Assembly (NCBI GenBank): GCA_010093705.1
Contig: MU006110.1
Location: forward strand, 268,963 to 332,670
DNA from: Patellaria atrata CBS 101060
Taxonomy: Eukaryota; Ascomycota; Dothideomycetes; Patellariales; Patellariaceae
Reading direction: 5' to 3'
Length of the DNA: 63,708 nucleotides
Position numbers and translations under genes: made by a program. Shown here one piece after another: positions 1 to 10,884 of this stretch; positions within the stretch are counted from its first letter, which is position 1; each line of letters starts with the position of its first letter. Under the pieces are notes generated by a model. It did no database searches and was not told the DNA's origin. It was given only the letters and a program-made list of their open reading frames with translations.

Positions 1-555
1 AGCTGCTGGGCGCTGTGTTGTAGTGGCATCGCGGGTTTGGTGGAAGACGTGTCGCGATTTTGGTGGGGTGTGGCCACTGACTGATAGTGGCCACTGACCG
101 ATGCGGCACGTTATCATGTCTGTAACCAACCTCTGGGCAATTCACCACAGGGATCATAATTCAACAGGATCCTGCAACTTAGACGTATTCCAATCGTCGG
201 GGGGATAGAAACATGTGATCCTAGCTTCGCGGCTCGGGTTTATGCAAGCATGATTTGTAGAATGCCTCAAGTTCGAATTGGAATCCTACGCGCGCGTTGT
301 AGAACTGGTGGTCTTGAGCCAAACGTCGAAGACGCCGCAGACGCCGCATTTCTCCTTTAATAACATTCGACCGTTCATAGAACAAGGGATTCAGGTGAAG
401 CACTCCGCCTCATTTGATATTATGAAAGATGAAACGGAATCCGTGGCTGGAGGGCGGGGTAAGGATGATAGTAAGGACATATAAGTACTTAGTACATCTC
501 TAGCATTCTCGATATCTATTCATTCTCAATATCAAGCAATCTTACATCGACTTAT
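1..555. other. 5' edge, no supported gene
   Basis: No supported gene, RNA or repeat is visible in this stretch. Short open frames around 278-484 lack recognisable motifs. It probably holds the upstream region of the gene that starts at 556. Confidence 0.4.
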
Positions 556-1460
556 ATGACATCATATACCATTGAAATGGCTACCGGTCCACATCACGAA
601 ATCGGAATCCTTGTTAATGGTGTTTGGAAGCAGTGGTCAACTTCTGCAGGACAGGACTATTACGAAAATTTGACCACTAGAAAGACGCAATTTGAAATAC
701 CGGCTGGATGGGAGGATGCCGACTCAGTGTGTATATACTAGACCTTACTAGGAATAAGTTATGCTAATCTAATTCGTAGGAGACCTGGCAAGTTGATACC
801 TCCAAGGGTTGGGAACAATGGTGAGTATTTGCCCACCATCTGGAATCTCCGCTTGGCGATTGGAGATCTCGATTGGGACTAATTTTCCGGGTCTTATGCA
901 GGCGCAATGTCAGAACCGGTCGGATCAGACGTACAAACCCTAACCCCCCCGCACCTCATACCTATCTGGACAGGGAGAACATTCAAACGCACCTCCGGCT
1001 TGTCGAAAGAACGCCCGAATCCCAGGAGTACTTGTACAGAAGGGTTATGATGGCGATCTTGAGGTACTTTTTCAAGGAGGACGAAGGTTTTGATGTTTTT
1101 CAGGAGGAGTCGCGTGGGGAAACAAGCCAAGGCGAATCACGACCGGACATGACCGTGCTCAAAATCACAGCTCGCCCGGGAGGAAGCACATATGCGTATG
1201 ATTACTGCTTAATAGAGAGCAAGAAGGCTGGTGAGAGTTGGGACGCAACGCAAGATCACCTGAGTAGGCATTACGGAGGCACAGAAAACCCGTCTAGGGA
1301 AGTCTACGGCATCGTTCAGATTGGACTATGCATTCGGTTCTTCACTGCCCGCAATGGGGTACTTACGGCGCAAAGCGGTTATCTACACGTACGCGACGAT
1401 GTCAACGATATCACAGCCGGGATGGAAAACATGAAGAGACGCCCACCCCTATTTCAATAG
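556..1460 (+). CDS. WW-domain protein with PD-(D/E)XK-like nuclease domain
   Basis: Three exons: 556-726, 780-820 and 902-1460, about 256 residues. Both introns have GT/AG ends and keep phase. Exon 1 encodes a WW domain: Trp, then tandem Tyr in QDYYENLTTRKT, then a Pro...Trp end. Exon 2 joined to exon 3 creates a second, degenerate WW-like stretch (GWEQWRNVRTGR followed by NP..P), which supports the splicing. The C-terminal part has RPDMTV about 20 residues before CLIESKKAGESW, an Asp...Glu-x-Lys layout like the core of PD-(D/E)XK nucleases. WW domains bind proline-rich ligands, so a targeted nuclease-like enzyme is a possible reading. The nuclease assignment is inferred from motif layout only. 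No lesion is visible. Start chosen at the first ATG before the WW domain. Confidence 0.6.
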
Positions 1461-1599
1461 TGAAGAGTCTGCATACTAGGAAGAGATGTAGGGGTGATGG
1501 ACGTCTTGTAATGCTGTTTAGTGGAATGGTGTTTTGCTTAAAGAGTACACAGGTTAGCTAGAATTTTTGTTTTTGAAATTAAACAAAGGGCATACTATA

Positions 1600-2836
1600 T
1601 CAATCATACCGCCTGTAGCTTCCTCGGGCTAAGTAGACTATTCCACTCCTGTGCTCACCAAACCAGACCTCGGATTCGACAGACGACCCCGAATGGCGAA
1701 TTAAGTATCTTTCCTGCAATGCAACCTTTAGAGGACCATCTTTCCACAAGAATAGAGACCCCAAGCCAAGCAAGCAGCCAACTTTAGCAGCTACTACTGT
1801 CCCTACGGATATATAATTCAGTATTATGTCCTGAACCTCAATAGGTAGCGATCGAAGAGGTGTAAGGATCGAAGGTCTGGCGGAGGCAGTGGCCCAGGTG
1901 AGATAATCTAGTGCCAGGTCTGACGGGGGTCCGATGCCATAATCGCCATTGAAGAGGGGCTCTGGAGCAGTATGCTGAAATAAATCCGGACCGGTGGCGT
2001 AACAGAGCATAATATGCCGGATTGATAGAATCATGTAATGTGCCTGTGTTTCGCCAGAGTCCGTCGTGCTAGGACTTTCAGTATTACTAAACTTCTGAGA
2101 AGATACGTGCTGCTGGACTATTGATAGTCCTTCTTGGATAGCTTGGTAGAGGACGACGCAGACGTTGCCCACGCGCACAACGTCGGCCTCGAACGGCTTC
2201 CAGGCGGGCAACTGTGTGATCCATACATGTACACCCCGTGGGCCAAGGCCCCCGGTGTTTTCGTGGACTTCGAAATCAAGCGTTGAAAGCCTGATTATAG
2301 CTCGTGCAAGTACTCGTAAAGTAACGGAGTTATACCGATTTCGAAAAATATGTCTCCACTGGTAATGAAAGTCCCTGAGTAGGCGATGTGTAAATGCACG
2401 AGTTCTGTCGTCAACCTTAACTTGTGGTTTCCAGTAAGGCATTTCAGAATTAAATGTCGGCTCTAAAGGCAAGGGAACAGGTCCGCCGAGTCGTTCCATA
2501 TCGGCTAGACTCACAACACGTTCTCGAAGAAGAGCAAGTAGGATCTGACTGCAACCGTTGCGATTGGTATAGCGCAACACGTCATTTTGGGTGTCGAAGG
2601 TCCAGAGGGCGTGGTACTGGAGCTGTCGGGAATCGCCAAAGGGATTGACTGTGTCATATTTATCGTCATCATTCTATTTGAACGGGAGACTTTTGTGTAA
2701 GGCGTCGAAAGTTGTCTCTATAGATGTCATTAGTGCCGTTATCGAAAGCCATGGGCGGTGCACGGTGCCCACTCACCCTTTTGAAGATTAAGTAAGATCT
2801 TAGAAAAGCACTGCAGGTGTTCTTCATCTCCTTCAT
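1600..2836 (-). CDS. hypothetical fungal protein, two exons
   Basis: I do not recognise the family. Coding runs from 2836 to 2777, then across an intron 2776-2674 (GTGAGT donor, TAG acceptor, 103 nt) to 2673-1600, about 377 residues. The exon 2 frame extends well upstream of its first ATG and contains a coherent segment (YDTVNPFGDSRQLQYHALW), which argues for the upstream exon. The protein has alternating charged and hydrophobic segments and a hydrophobic stretch near the C terminus (GTVVAAKVGCLLGLGSLFLW), but no signal peptide or known catalytic motif. The 5' end is uncertain: the frame stays open above the chosen ATG, without another ATG before a stop. A solo LTR begins about 150 bases upstream. 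Confidence 0.45.
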
Positions 2837-2989
2837 CAGTTGTTCGGCTACCAAAGAGTATACGGGTTTTCCGGTGATGAGAGCCGACCTCTGGCAACTC
2901 GGACAGAGGCGGCGAGAGAAGATAGGCTAGAACATTCATTGCGGTTATATCTGTTGACGGAGAATGGAGCACGGGCAATCAAGCGATAA

Positions 2990-3252
2990 TGTCGGAATAT
3001 TGGTAACCAGGATAAACATGTTGCTCGCTTATTTCGCCACGGACTACGGTATCAGAGTAACCAGGGTTACTAATCTGATACAGCACTATCTTTTAGTTCT
3101 TACTGTTGGTACTATTTTCGTTATTTTCTAAGACATAGATTTCATACTGTTCCGTCCGTTTTGGTACACACCTGCGGTATATAACACCTAGATAGAACCA
3201 CTCTTTTGAGAATGAAGCCATGCACCTTTTCAGCTACTGCAGCAATCTGACA
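2990..3252 (+). repeat. solo LTR, family S3 (263 bp)
   Basis: Starts TGTCGG and ends CTGACA, flanked on both sides by the 5-bp duplication GATAA (2985-2989 and 3253-3257). A near-identical copy in opposite orientation lies at 9111-9373 with a different duplication, so each is an independent insertion. No internal retroelement sequence remains. Confidence 0.85.
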
Positions 3253-3387
3253 GATAAGAGATGGCGATCGTAACAGCGGCTCGGGCTACCTACGGATTAG
3301 CACTTGTCGGAGGATCCCGGCGGATTCGAGCTATACTCTTGGCCAACGTGCTACTCGCAGAAGTCACGTGATGCGGTCAGAGGATGT

Positions 3388-3857
3388 TTGTGAGAACTCT
3401 AGATTAGATAATCAGATAGCTAGTTGCTTGGCCTTCATTTACGCTGTCACGTACAAATACAGCTTGGGGGCCCCATCAATAATACCAGCAAGTTCCTCCA
3501 GATTTCCACATGTTAACTGATAGAGTGATAGATAGTCGCTTGATTGTTTTGTGCTAGGAGATATATATATGTATATTTATTCTCGAGATCTATTTAAAAC
3601 ACGTTTTCAAAACTCGGTGTTGAGATAGCGGAGATGTTGAGGAAACAGATCATTCTTTGAAGTGAGTGCTTTTGGGCGCTGAAATCTTTTGAATCTAAAT
3701 CAGAGATGCAGGATGAGCACGCCCCCAATGAACCAAATGTGAACCCCGGGTGGGGAAGATCTGGAGGAGATATTGAAGCAGCTTCGCGTATTGTACGCGA
3801 CCGTCTAATGAGGGCCAAGTAACCGCTATCTGATTATCTAATCTGGAGTTCTCACAA
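3388..3857. repeat. 470-bp element with about 57-bp terminal inverted repeats
   Basis: The left end (from TTGTGAGAACTC at 3388) and the right end (to GAGTTCTCACAA at 3857) are reverse complements over about 57 bases with a few mismatches. The interior has no convincing coding region. The shape suits a small non-autonomous DNA transposon (MITE) or foldback element. I see no clear target duplication, so the class is unproven. Confidence 0.5.
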
Positions 3858-3925
3858 GCCATTCCCATCGTTCTGCGCATCCACGGTATATTAGCGCGTG
3901 GTAAACATCCTTAAAATTGCCACTC

Positions 3926-4820
3926 TTTTTTTTTTTAATCTATTGTATTGCATTTATCTACAATACTGCGCATGCAGCCTCTTGGGATATGGTGCTACTC
4001 TTCTATCTACATAAATTCCTATCCTAGCGCAATAATATGTCTAGTGAGAGTGTCTGAGGAGTGAAGCTCCCTAGTTGTCCAAACTTTACAGTCTAATCCA
4101 AAGATTAGAAAAACTTAACCAACTCCCCTATATCCCTTGCTCTTCATTTACCTGCATTGTATATCAATCTAGTTTTTCCCCTGTATCCTATCATTTTTAA
4201 TATGTTTCTTGTTCTTCTTCATTTATTTCTCCTTTATGTAGCAGCCATTTAGCTGTTGAGATTTATGTACTGTGTAAGTATTGAAAGAGTACTTCTTTCC
4301 TCTTCTCTGTACAAAAGAGTTTTGTTAATGTCATTATTGACTTTAGCTGCTTCTCCATGATTTTGCGTTCCTTGGAGTAATGTTTGCAGTGAAGAATTAG
4401 GTGTCTTGGGCTTTGGATAAACCTGCAGTCTCCAAAACATTTCCCTTCAGTATCCTTTCCAATTCTCTTGGAGTATGACTTGAAGAAGCCTGCTCCACTC
4501 CTCAGCTGAAAGAATGCTGCTTGAGTCCTCTTTGAATATTTTGGGATTGATGATTTGGTTGAAAATGGGATTGCTACTCTACACACTTGGGTGTAATGCT
4601 TTCCATTGCTTTTTCCATCTGTTATGATCTTTTCTCTACTCATACGTTTCAAGTGGCTAAGTGAGGTGAATGATGCTTGTACAGATTTCCTTTCTAATCC
4701 AAGTTTGGCCAGTTTGTCTGCTAGTTCATTGCCAAAGACGCCTTTATGGCTTGGAAACCAGCTGAAATTGGCATTCATGCCCCATTCTGTTTTTAGGATA
4801 TATCGCACCTGACTAAGCAC
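3926..4820 (-). mobile_element. LINE 3' end: RNase H tail and zinc-knuckle ORF
   Basis: A 5'-truncated non-LTR retrotransposon. The frame 4820-4263 begins inside an RNase H domain (WFPSHKGVFGNELADKLAK, the conserved C-terminal His and Asp region) and continues to a Cys/His cluster (CFGDCRF then HLILHCKHY) typical of the pol C terminus of fungal I/Tad-type LINEs. On the minus strand it is followed by about 330 bases of 3' UTR and ends in an A-tract, seen as the T run at 3926-3936. Related 3' ends lie at 10080-10871, 27105-27222 and 39919-40592. The reverse transcriptase part is absent, so the copy cannot move by itself. Confidence 0.7.
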
Positions 4821-5509
4821 TCAGTCGGGTATATATGCTGTCCTCCTCCAGTCTCTTCTGGATCAGACACTTCAATCTACATCTCACTTTACATGCCCTT
4901 GCCACCTAATAAGAACTATGAGGTCGCAACTCTTCGTGCGGCAGACTCTAGGATTACAACGCTCCAAGCAGTTTCTTTCTCCCTCCCGACCAAATCTCTA
5001 CTGATGGCTCAGGTGGTATATGTGTTCCTCTGGATATTGCTTGTGCCATTGCCGCTTGTGGTTTGCAGGCGGCCGGTTGTTGTGGCTGTCCTGTTCTAAG
5101 GGAATGGTGACCGCCGCCGCACCGGCGACTGCCCATTTTTCCCTCTTTAAGGTTAGCAGTTCTTATTTTATTTTATTTTATATCCTACTATTCTTTATTA
5201 TTTCTCATATATTTATTATTTTCTATTGTTTTGGGTAGACATGGCGAGTGCGTAGTTAGATGAAAAGTGTCGAGCAACGTTAGAGGTTTAGCGCATTGTG
5301 AGATTATGTAATTTGCAGAAACGCGTAATTAATTGCTCATCAACAACACGCAGCCGTCGCTCATATACTGTCAGTCCTATATATCCCATGCTGTAATGCC
5401 CCGCCAGTCAGTTCTCTTATGGTTTGAGTAATTACCAGGTTCTACCGATCGCGAACAGAGGGGAAAGAAGCGCAAAAAACATCCTCTTGCTGAACGCTAT
5501 CTAGACGCG
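4821..5509. other. intergenic, no supported gene
   Basis: Between the truncated LINE and the next gene. AT-rich around 5160-5230. Open frames here are short, hydrophobic and without family motifs. Confidence 0.35.
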
Positions 5510-6931
5510 ATGAATCACCTTCTACCGCGCACGCCCTCGCCTTCCAAGAGACGTAAAAGGCAAGACACCGATATTCAGGGCAATGATGCAGAAAATACTG
5601 CACGGCCTTTTAACCCGACAGCTCTATTATCCTTACGAGACGATGCTTCGCAGCACTCCACCTCTTCTGCGCGCAGCTCTGCTACATCCCCGCGATCTCG
5701 AAGTCCTACCAAGCGAATATCTGACATGCTCTTTGCGCCACAGCCAATAGTTTTCAAGCAATTTGTACCTCGTGGGCCTGCGGAGCTCCCAAGCGACTTG
5801 AATACCATTCTCAACACCATAGAAAGACGATTCTCGCGGGGCATTGCTGTGGTGTCAGATGCTTATCGGGTATAATCGAAGGCTTTATTGCCCTGCAGTT
5901 ATGGGAGATGATAGAACTAATATAGTGTACAAGAATGCAATCGAAGGCCTAGCGGACGAGACCTTCGGCGCAATCGATGATTTCGCATATACCAAGCCAA
6001 TAAAGCTCCCTGGTCCATCACCAGCTCCAGAGCAGTGTGCAAAAGCTGTTTTGCTTGCCCAGCGCTGCGAAGAAGGGGGACATTGTGAGGCGGCCTGGAA
6101 TAGCAGTGTACACAACTTCATCCTTGATCTGGCGCTACACCACAATGTTTTTAAAGAAAAGCTGTACTTCCTAAACTGGTCTGTCCACTCTCTGTTCGTT
6201 AATTGTGCTTGATGTTTACCAGAGTGAGTAGCACTTCTACCTGGATTTCACCACCTTCTCTTAATTCTCCTGGTCAAGCTGGCACAATGCTGAACTTTAA
6301 AATGGTTAATTTTGCCATTCACATCGAGCCTTCCGAGTGCTTTCGCAAAGCTCTTCGCGAACGTGCTCAGCGAAGTGCATTGCCTATGTCTGCAAACCAC
6401 ACCCTTCACGAACCGTTACGCTGGCGACCAATTTGCGTCAGCATTGAGACAAAACACACGAGCCAAATTGGGGTGAGGCGATAGCACAAGTTAGCATATG
6501 GACAACTGCGCAACTCACCAATCTTGAAGAGCTGATTAGGGAGGCTAGAGAGGTTGCGGATGAGCAAGGAGAGGCTTCACAAGGATATGAGGTCTCACTG
6601 CCCTTCCTTCCTATTATCATTGTGCTTGGCCATGACTGGAATTTTCTTCCCGCTATAAGGGAACCCGGCAAGCAAACTGTAAGAATCCAGCGGATCTGCT
6701 TATGTGTACTAGCTAACGTCTTATCAGTGTATATATCACAAAATTCATTTTGGCAGCACCTCATCTCCGCTTGGTGTCTATCAAATAGTCGCGACTATTC
6801 AACTCCTTGCTTGTTGGGTACGAGATTCATTCACAGGTTGGTTTGAGAAGTTCTGTTTAGGAATGAGAGAAGACAACGGTAGTGTACATACGATTGAGAA
6901 ACTGCTCGAGAATGTTAGCACAGAGAATTAA
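5510..6931 (+). pseudogene. fungal PD-(D/E)XK nuclease-like protein, frameshifted copy (paralog A)
   Basis: Matches the layout of the intact paralog at 22276-23871: a basic, Ser/Pro-rich N terminus with an SPTKR motif, a central helical region (WNSSVHNFILDLAL), then HEPLRWRPICVSIETK, QVSIWTTAQL, VLGHDWNF and a C-terminal FGSTSSPLGVYQIV block. Exons by phase: 5510-5869, 5934-6178, about 6229 to 6678, and 6728-6931, with introns of 49-64 nt. One lesion: between IETK and QVSIW the frame shifts by one base (near 6460-6474), so the ExK nuclease motif is separated from the rest of the fold. The family resembles the fungal PD-(D/E)XK group that I believe is PDDEXK_12. Its cellular role is not known to me. 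A sequencing error could mimic the frameshift. Confidence 0.6.
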
Positions 6932-7293
6932 GTTTTGTGCGGAGGTGACTTCTCAATCGTCCTGAAGGCCAGAGAGTTCATACGAAGAGTACATGCTCCT
7001 ACTAGCGCGAAGATGGCGTTTAGCGGTAAATTGTCGAATCGACGCATGCGGCTCAAGATCAATACAGCACCCATTACTATCGATCTTGCCAACGCCAATA
7101 TGCCTATGTTAAGATTCAATGAGAATCAAGGAACTCATTGGAGATTTCCCAGTGTTCCGCCCTGTGAATCACCCAAACGAAGGTATTTACCCTTGCTTTC
7201 CTGTCCCCTCTATGGAATAGAGATTGACTAAAATCATATAATCATGAGTTAGTTACTTCTTATTTAGGGCGCTTCTAAGGGGGCTTGAGGATT
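6932..7293. other. intergenic, no supported gene
   Basis: Downstream of paralog A. A 98-codon frame overlaps 6935-7231 but shows no family motif and is not counted as a gene. Confidence 0.3.
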
Positions 7294-8332
7294 TGTCAAG
7301 CTTGAAAGTTACATATCTCTTCTTTCCTCTACATACGGTGGTGGATATATATTATATTTACCACTCAGTGCTTGGCGTAAAATAGCTGAAACTGGCTCAA
7401 ATCCGGGTGATAGTACAGTATACCGTCTCAGAGCCGACCACACCCTGATTACTGATTTAACATACCCTTCCAGCTTTTGAGTTTCACTCAACAAGCTGAA
7501 TACTCAAGATTCTCGCTCAAGTTCAGTGTTCACCCTTACCACCTTTAATATTCACCTTTACCATCTATACCGAAGATACATGAATATCCATGTATCAAAA
7601 AGGCACCAACATTCCTTCCAGCCCATATCTTCAAACTCTTACCTCTAGCTAGAAATCCTACTCTAACTCTGGGCCAGATTTAGTACTCTTCCGGTACTGT
7701 TGTGCGTTAGGGCAGTTCCATGGGCTCGTAGCTCTCTGGCTCTTGTTGTTTGGACTCTTCGAGGTTCAATTCGTGACTGGCAATGGTGTTGGCAGTGGTG
7801 CTAGCCGTGGTGCTGGCCGTGATACTGGCGAGACGAAACAAGGGTTGTGCTGTACGGAGGCTCTGACTGAAGTCGTGGCTGATGCTGTAGCCGTACGTAC
7901 GCAAGGAAAGAACTGGGGGCCGTAGTGGTGGCCAGTCGTTGACAGAGGTGGTACATGGTCCATCTTGAGATGCCGTGCTGAAGGCATCAAAGCTGAGGAC
8001 CATCGTAAAGGCCGGCCGCTGACTGAGAAATACTGTTGACCGTATTAGGCCTTATTTAACGTCGCTCCTGTACGACGGAAGCACTCATCATAGACGGAGG
8101 TGCGTGGCGGGAAAACAGTACGTAAATAAACAAAGGAGTACTATAGAGACATGAGTATCGAGCCCCTTTGATGTGAGATGATAATTGATCGCTTGATTCC
8201 TCTACATACGGCAGTGGATAGGTGTTTATATAGACCACTCGATGCTTGGCTAAAACAGTTGAAACTGGTAAAAATTCAGGTGATACAGTATATCGTTTCA
8301 TGGCCAACAACACCCTGATTGCTGATTTTACA
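7294..8332 (-). mobile_element. small LTR-bounded element without pol (TRIM-like)
   Basis: Two directly repeated segments, 7294-7462 and 8172-8332, share about 150 bases of diverged sequence (TTCCTCTACATACGG ... CACCCTGATT) and have TG...CA ends. Next to the left copy lies ACCCTTCCAGC, which is also found beside the left LTRs of both copia elements here, where it reads as the polypurine tract on the minus strand. The 700-bp interior has no gag or pol motifs, only a low-complexity frame (8003-7707). Best explained as a decayed non-autonomous LTR element; two independent solo LTRs would be the alternative. Confidence 0.45.
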
Positions 8333-8908
8333 AATTCGTACCTTTTTATCTTTAATACCAATACCGATCGGTAATGTCGCTGCTAGGGAGCAGGTGTTTG
8401 GGAGCCGGTGCTAGAGAGATAACCGTGCATGCGTCAAGCGAATTTCGATCGCACGGTACCGTGGTTATGGGTTGCAAGGGATGTGCTAGACTGGAAGTTC
8501 TGGAACTAATGATCGGTGGGCCGGGACGACCCACATTTCATACTATATTTTCGCCTACAAACAACCACAGGACAAGTAGTAGCGCTGTTGTTCCAAAACG
8601 CCTGCATCTGCAGTTCACACAACGTTATGCTTTGTCAAATTCATAGCCTCGCAGTCTATTCTTTGACTCTTGTTGGAGCTGGCTGGGACGCGGAAAAATC
8701 AAACATCGTCAATCGTCATGGTGCGTCGACAACATTACACACCCTAACTTCACAAAATGAGAAAATATCAGAAGTGTTCCTGCTGCTAATCTTGATGCCA
8801 AATTCCGCCGCACTTTTCGTCCGGACATGTTATTTCTTGCGTTTTTGTCTCCGCTCACTGCCTTCTGGCAAAGGCTTTTAACATCTGCGCAGGACACGCT
8901 AGGCTTAG
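8333..8908. other. intergenic, no supported gene
   Basis: No recognisable gene or repeat. Overlapping open frames here are short and without motifs. Confidence 0.3.
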
Positions 8909-9002
8909 TCCCGAATCCTCTACCCCAATGTCGATGATCGTCTGGCCCTTCATCCGGACGACAAGCCTTGGAACCAGGTAGGAACGGGAAATTTTCGCGT
9001 TA

Positions 9003-9086
9003 TCGCTTACGGCTTATGGCCTACGGCTTATGGCCTACGGCTTATGGCCTACGGCTTATGGCTTACTGCTTACCGTTTACTGCTTA
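9003..9086 (+). repeat. tandem repeat, about 14-15-bp unit
   Basis: Head-to-tail copies of GCCTACGGCTTATG, about four clean, with diverged copies (GCTTACTGCTTACC) at the edge. It lies in the presumed first intron of the hydrolase remnant, beside a solo LTR. Confidence 0.8.
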
Positions 9087-9110
9087 GATCGAACCATCGC
9101 AGACGATAGT

Positions 9111-9373
9111 TGTCAGATTGCTGCAGTGGCTGAAAAGGTGCATGGCTTGATTCTCAAATGAGTGGTTCTATCTATGTGTTATATACCGCAGGTGTGTACC
9201 AAAACGGACGGAACAGTATGAAATCTATGTCTTAGAAAATAACGAAAATAGTACCAACAGTAAGAACTAAAAGATAGTGCTGTATTAGATTAGTAACCCT
9301 GGTTACTCTGATACCGTAGTCCGTGGCGAAATAAGCGAACGGGATGATTATCCTGGTTACCAATATTCCGACA
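9111..9373 (-). repeat. solo LTR, family S3 (263 bp)
   Basis: Reverse-complement copy of 2990-3252 with TGTCAG...CCGACA ends and a perfect 5-bp duplication ATAGT at 9106-9110 and 9374-9378. It splits the hydrolase remnant between its first and second coding pieces. Confidence 0.85.
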
Positions 9374-9840
9374 ATAGTATACCACAACTGTTTTGATGGC
9401 CTTAAATGTGCACGTTTGCTCTTGCCATTGGACTGGAGTCATGGCGAGTCGAATGGTCCAGAAATCGCCGTCGCAGTGATAAGGCAACCCGCAAAGGTGA
9501 ATGTCACCGATCCAAGGTACGGCGGTGCAGTCATTGTAAATCCTGGTGAGTGGGATATCCTCCAGATACAAACATGATCTAAACTATGCAGGTAGACCTG
9601 CTGCATCTGGCGTCCGAACCCTTCTTCAAAGCGGTGAGCGCTTTCAAAATATTGTTGACGCTGATTCCGACCCGAAATCTGACCTGCGCGAGACGGCATC
9701 TGGTATCTAATACTTCGATATCATCAGCTTCGATCCGGGCGGAGTAAACCATACTTGTTAGATGGTGAGGCTCGCCACCGGGTAAATGGATGCTTACTAG
9801 TTCAAAAACAGTGGTGAAAACTGTTGATGTATGGGTTTCC

Positions 9841-10065
9841 TGTCAGATCTGTCAGATCCCACCAAAAGCTTATATTTTTGAGGTATCTCTGTTTTGTATC
9901 CTCAACAGCTCCACTATCTCAACAGATATCTCAACGACTATTACATGTGCTGAGATCCGGATACGTTGCCTCTGTAGCTCTTGAGCATATATAGTAGTAT
10001 CTTCCGTAGCTAGTGAACAATCAAGCGATATACTCCGTGCACCTGCAGATTCAGTTTATCTCACA
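9841..10065 (+). repeat. copia-type LTR remnant
   Basis: Begins TGTCAGATCTG and ends TTTATCTCACA. The 3' part (CAATCAAGCGATATACTCC) matches the ends of the copia LTRs read on the minus strand at 21194 and 63632. No target duplication is visible. Shorter relatives of this end lie at 11101-11147 and 26940-26975. Confidence 0.5.
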
Positions 10066-10079
10066 ATACCCAAATCTAA

Positions 10080-10871
10080 TGTCCAGAGAAAGATCCAAGC
10101 AGCCTATTTTCAACTCAAGACCGGTATTGGATTCTTCAAGTCTTATTCTAAGGTGCTTGGGAAAGATGAAGAAGGGAAGTGCTTCAAAGACTGTGTTAAG
10201 AAACGAGCATAGAGCTGTGGTAAAAGTGAGTTGAATTGCCCTAGTTCTAGCTACGAGTAGACGAGAAGACATGCGTGAGCCAAGCCTTTCGGGCCGACCA
10301 ATCTCCCTTACCGTGAGGCCAGCGGTGCCTAGTCACTGACCGGTTAGTATACCGTTCCGTAACAGACTGTCAATCACTTCAAACACCAACACACCTTATC
10401 TTACATTGTGCAAACTACTCAAAAGAGCGTAAGGAAATGAGGAAACAACTGAGATCAAAGCTAACAATGGCAAAGCTATTTTGCACAAAGTTAGGCAAAC
10501 AAGTGTTATTTAAATATATAGCAAGAACTCAAATCTCTACTGCTAAATGGCTGATGCACGCAGGAGATGTAGATAGAGTGGAAGTATAGAGTCTACAGAA
10601 GATAACACGATGTATGGCATAAAACTGGGAATAAAAAACAGATGGTAAAGAAGAAGAAGGGATGGTTTTTCAACAATTTCCTTTGTATAGAGTTTAAACG
10701 TCCGGACTTTCCTTTATAAATAAAATATCAGTAGGTTAAGCCACTAAACACTTTACTAAGCATATGAGGGCCCTGAAAAGGGATTTATGTATATAGGGAG
10801 TTGCGCCATAGCTTGAAGGCTGCATGCGCAGTATTGTAGGTAATATAATACAATGGAATTAAAAAAAAAAA
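10080..10871 (+). mobile_element. LINE 3' end, split by a nested solo LTR
   Basis: The first piece encodes AAYFQLKTGIGFFKSYSK, parallel to AAFFQLKSGAGFFKSYSK in the copy at 39919. A solo LTR (10194-10364) then interrupts it. Coding similarity and the shared 3' UTR (CTGCATGCGCAGTATTGTAG) continue to an A-tract at 10861-10871. The copy is 5' truncated and decayed. Confidence 0.65.
10194..10364 (+). repeat. solo LTR, family S1 (171 bp)
   Basis: Ends TGTTAAG...CCGTAACA with a perfect 5-bp duplication GACTG at 10189-10193 and 10365-10369. It sits inside the older LINE copy. Relatives lie at 41307-41469 and 51597-51674. Confidence 0.88.
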
Positions 10872-10884
10872 CAACTAGATAGAA

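Larger units (their letters stand above)
8909..9761 (+). pseudogene. tripeptidyl-aminopeptidase-like alpha/beta hydrolase, N-terminal remnant
   Basis: Exon pieces: about 8909-8977 (RLALHPDDKPWNQ), then about 9374-9545 (YHNCFDGLKCARLLLPLDWS ... VTDPRYGGAVIVNPG), then 9592 onward (GVRTLLQSG ... YFDIISFDPGGV). This is the order expected at the N terminus of secreted alpha/beta-hydrolase aminopeptidases, where CARL.VPLDW and NPGGPGGSG precede the nucleophile elbow. Lesions: the glycine-rich loop reads PGRPAASG, an in-frame TAA lies at 9708-9710 just before YFDII, and the frame ends at 9761 with the catalytic domain missing. The first intron has been swollen by a tandem repeat and a solo LTR. The exact 5' end is unclear. 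Confidence 0.5.

Noticed and set aside
5870-5898. A 29-nt intron in paralog A
   Set aside because: Too short for a fungal intron; the 64-nt intron 5870-5933 keeps phase and joins family-like sequence.
9003-9086. A CRISPR array
   Set aside because: The 14-15-bp units are contiguous without spacers and the genome is fungal.
2990-9373. The inverted 263-bp pair as terminal inverted repeats of one 6.4-kb DNA transposon
   Set aside because: Each copy has its own perfect 5-bp duplication (GATAA, ATAGT) and TG...CA ends, so they are two separate solo LTRs.
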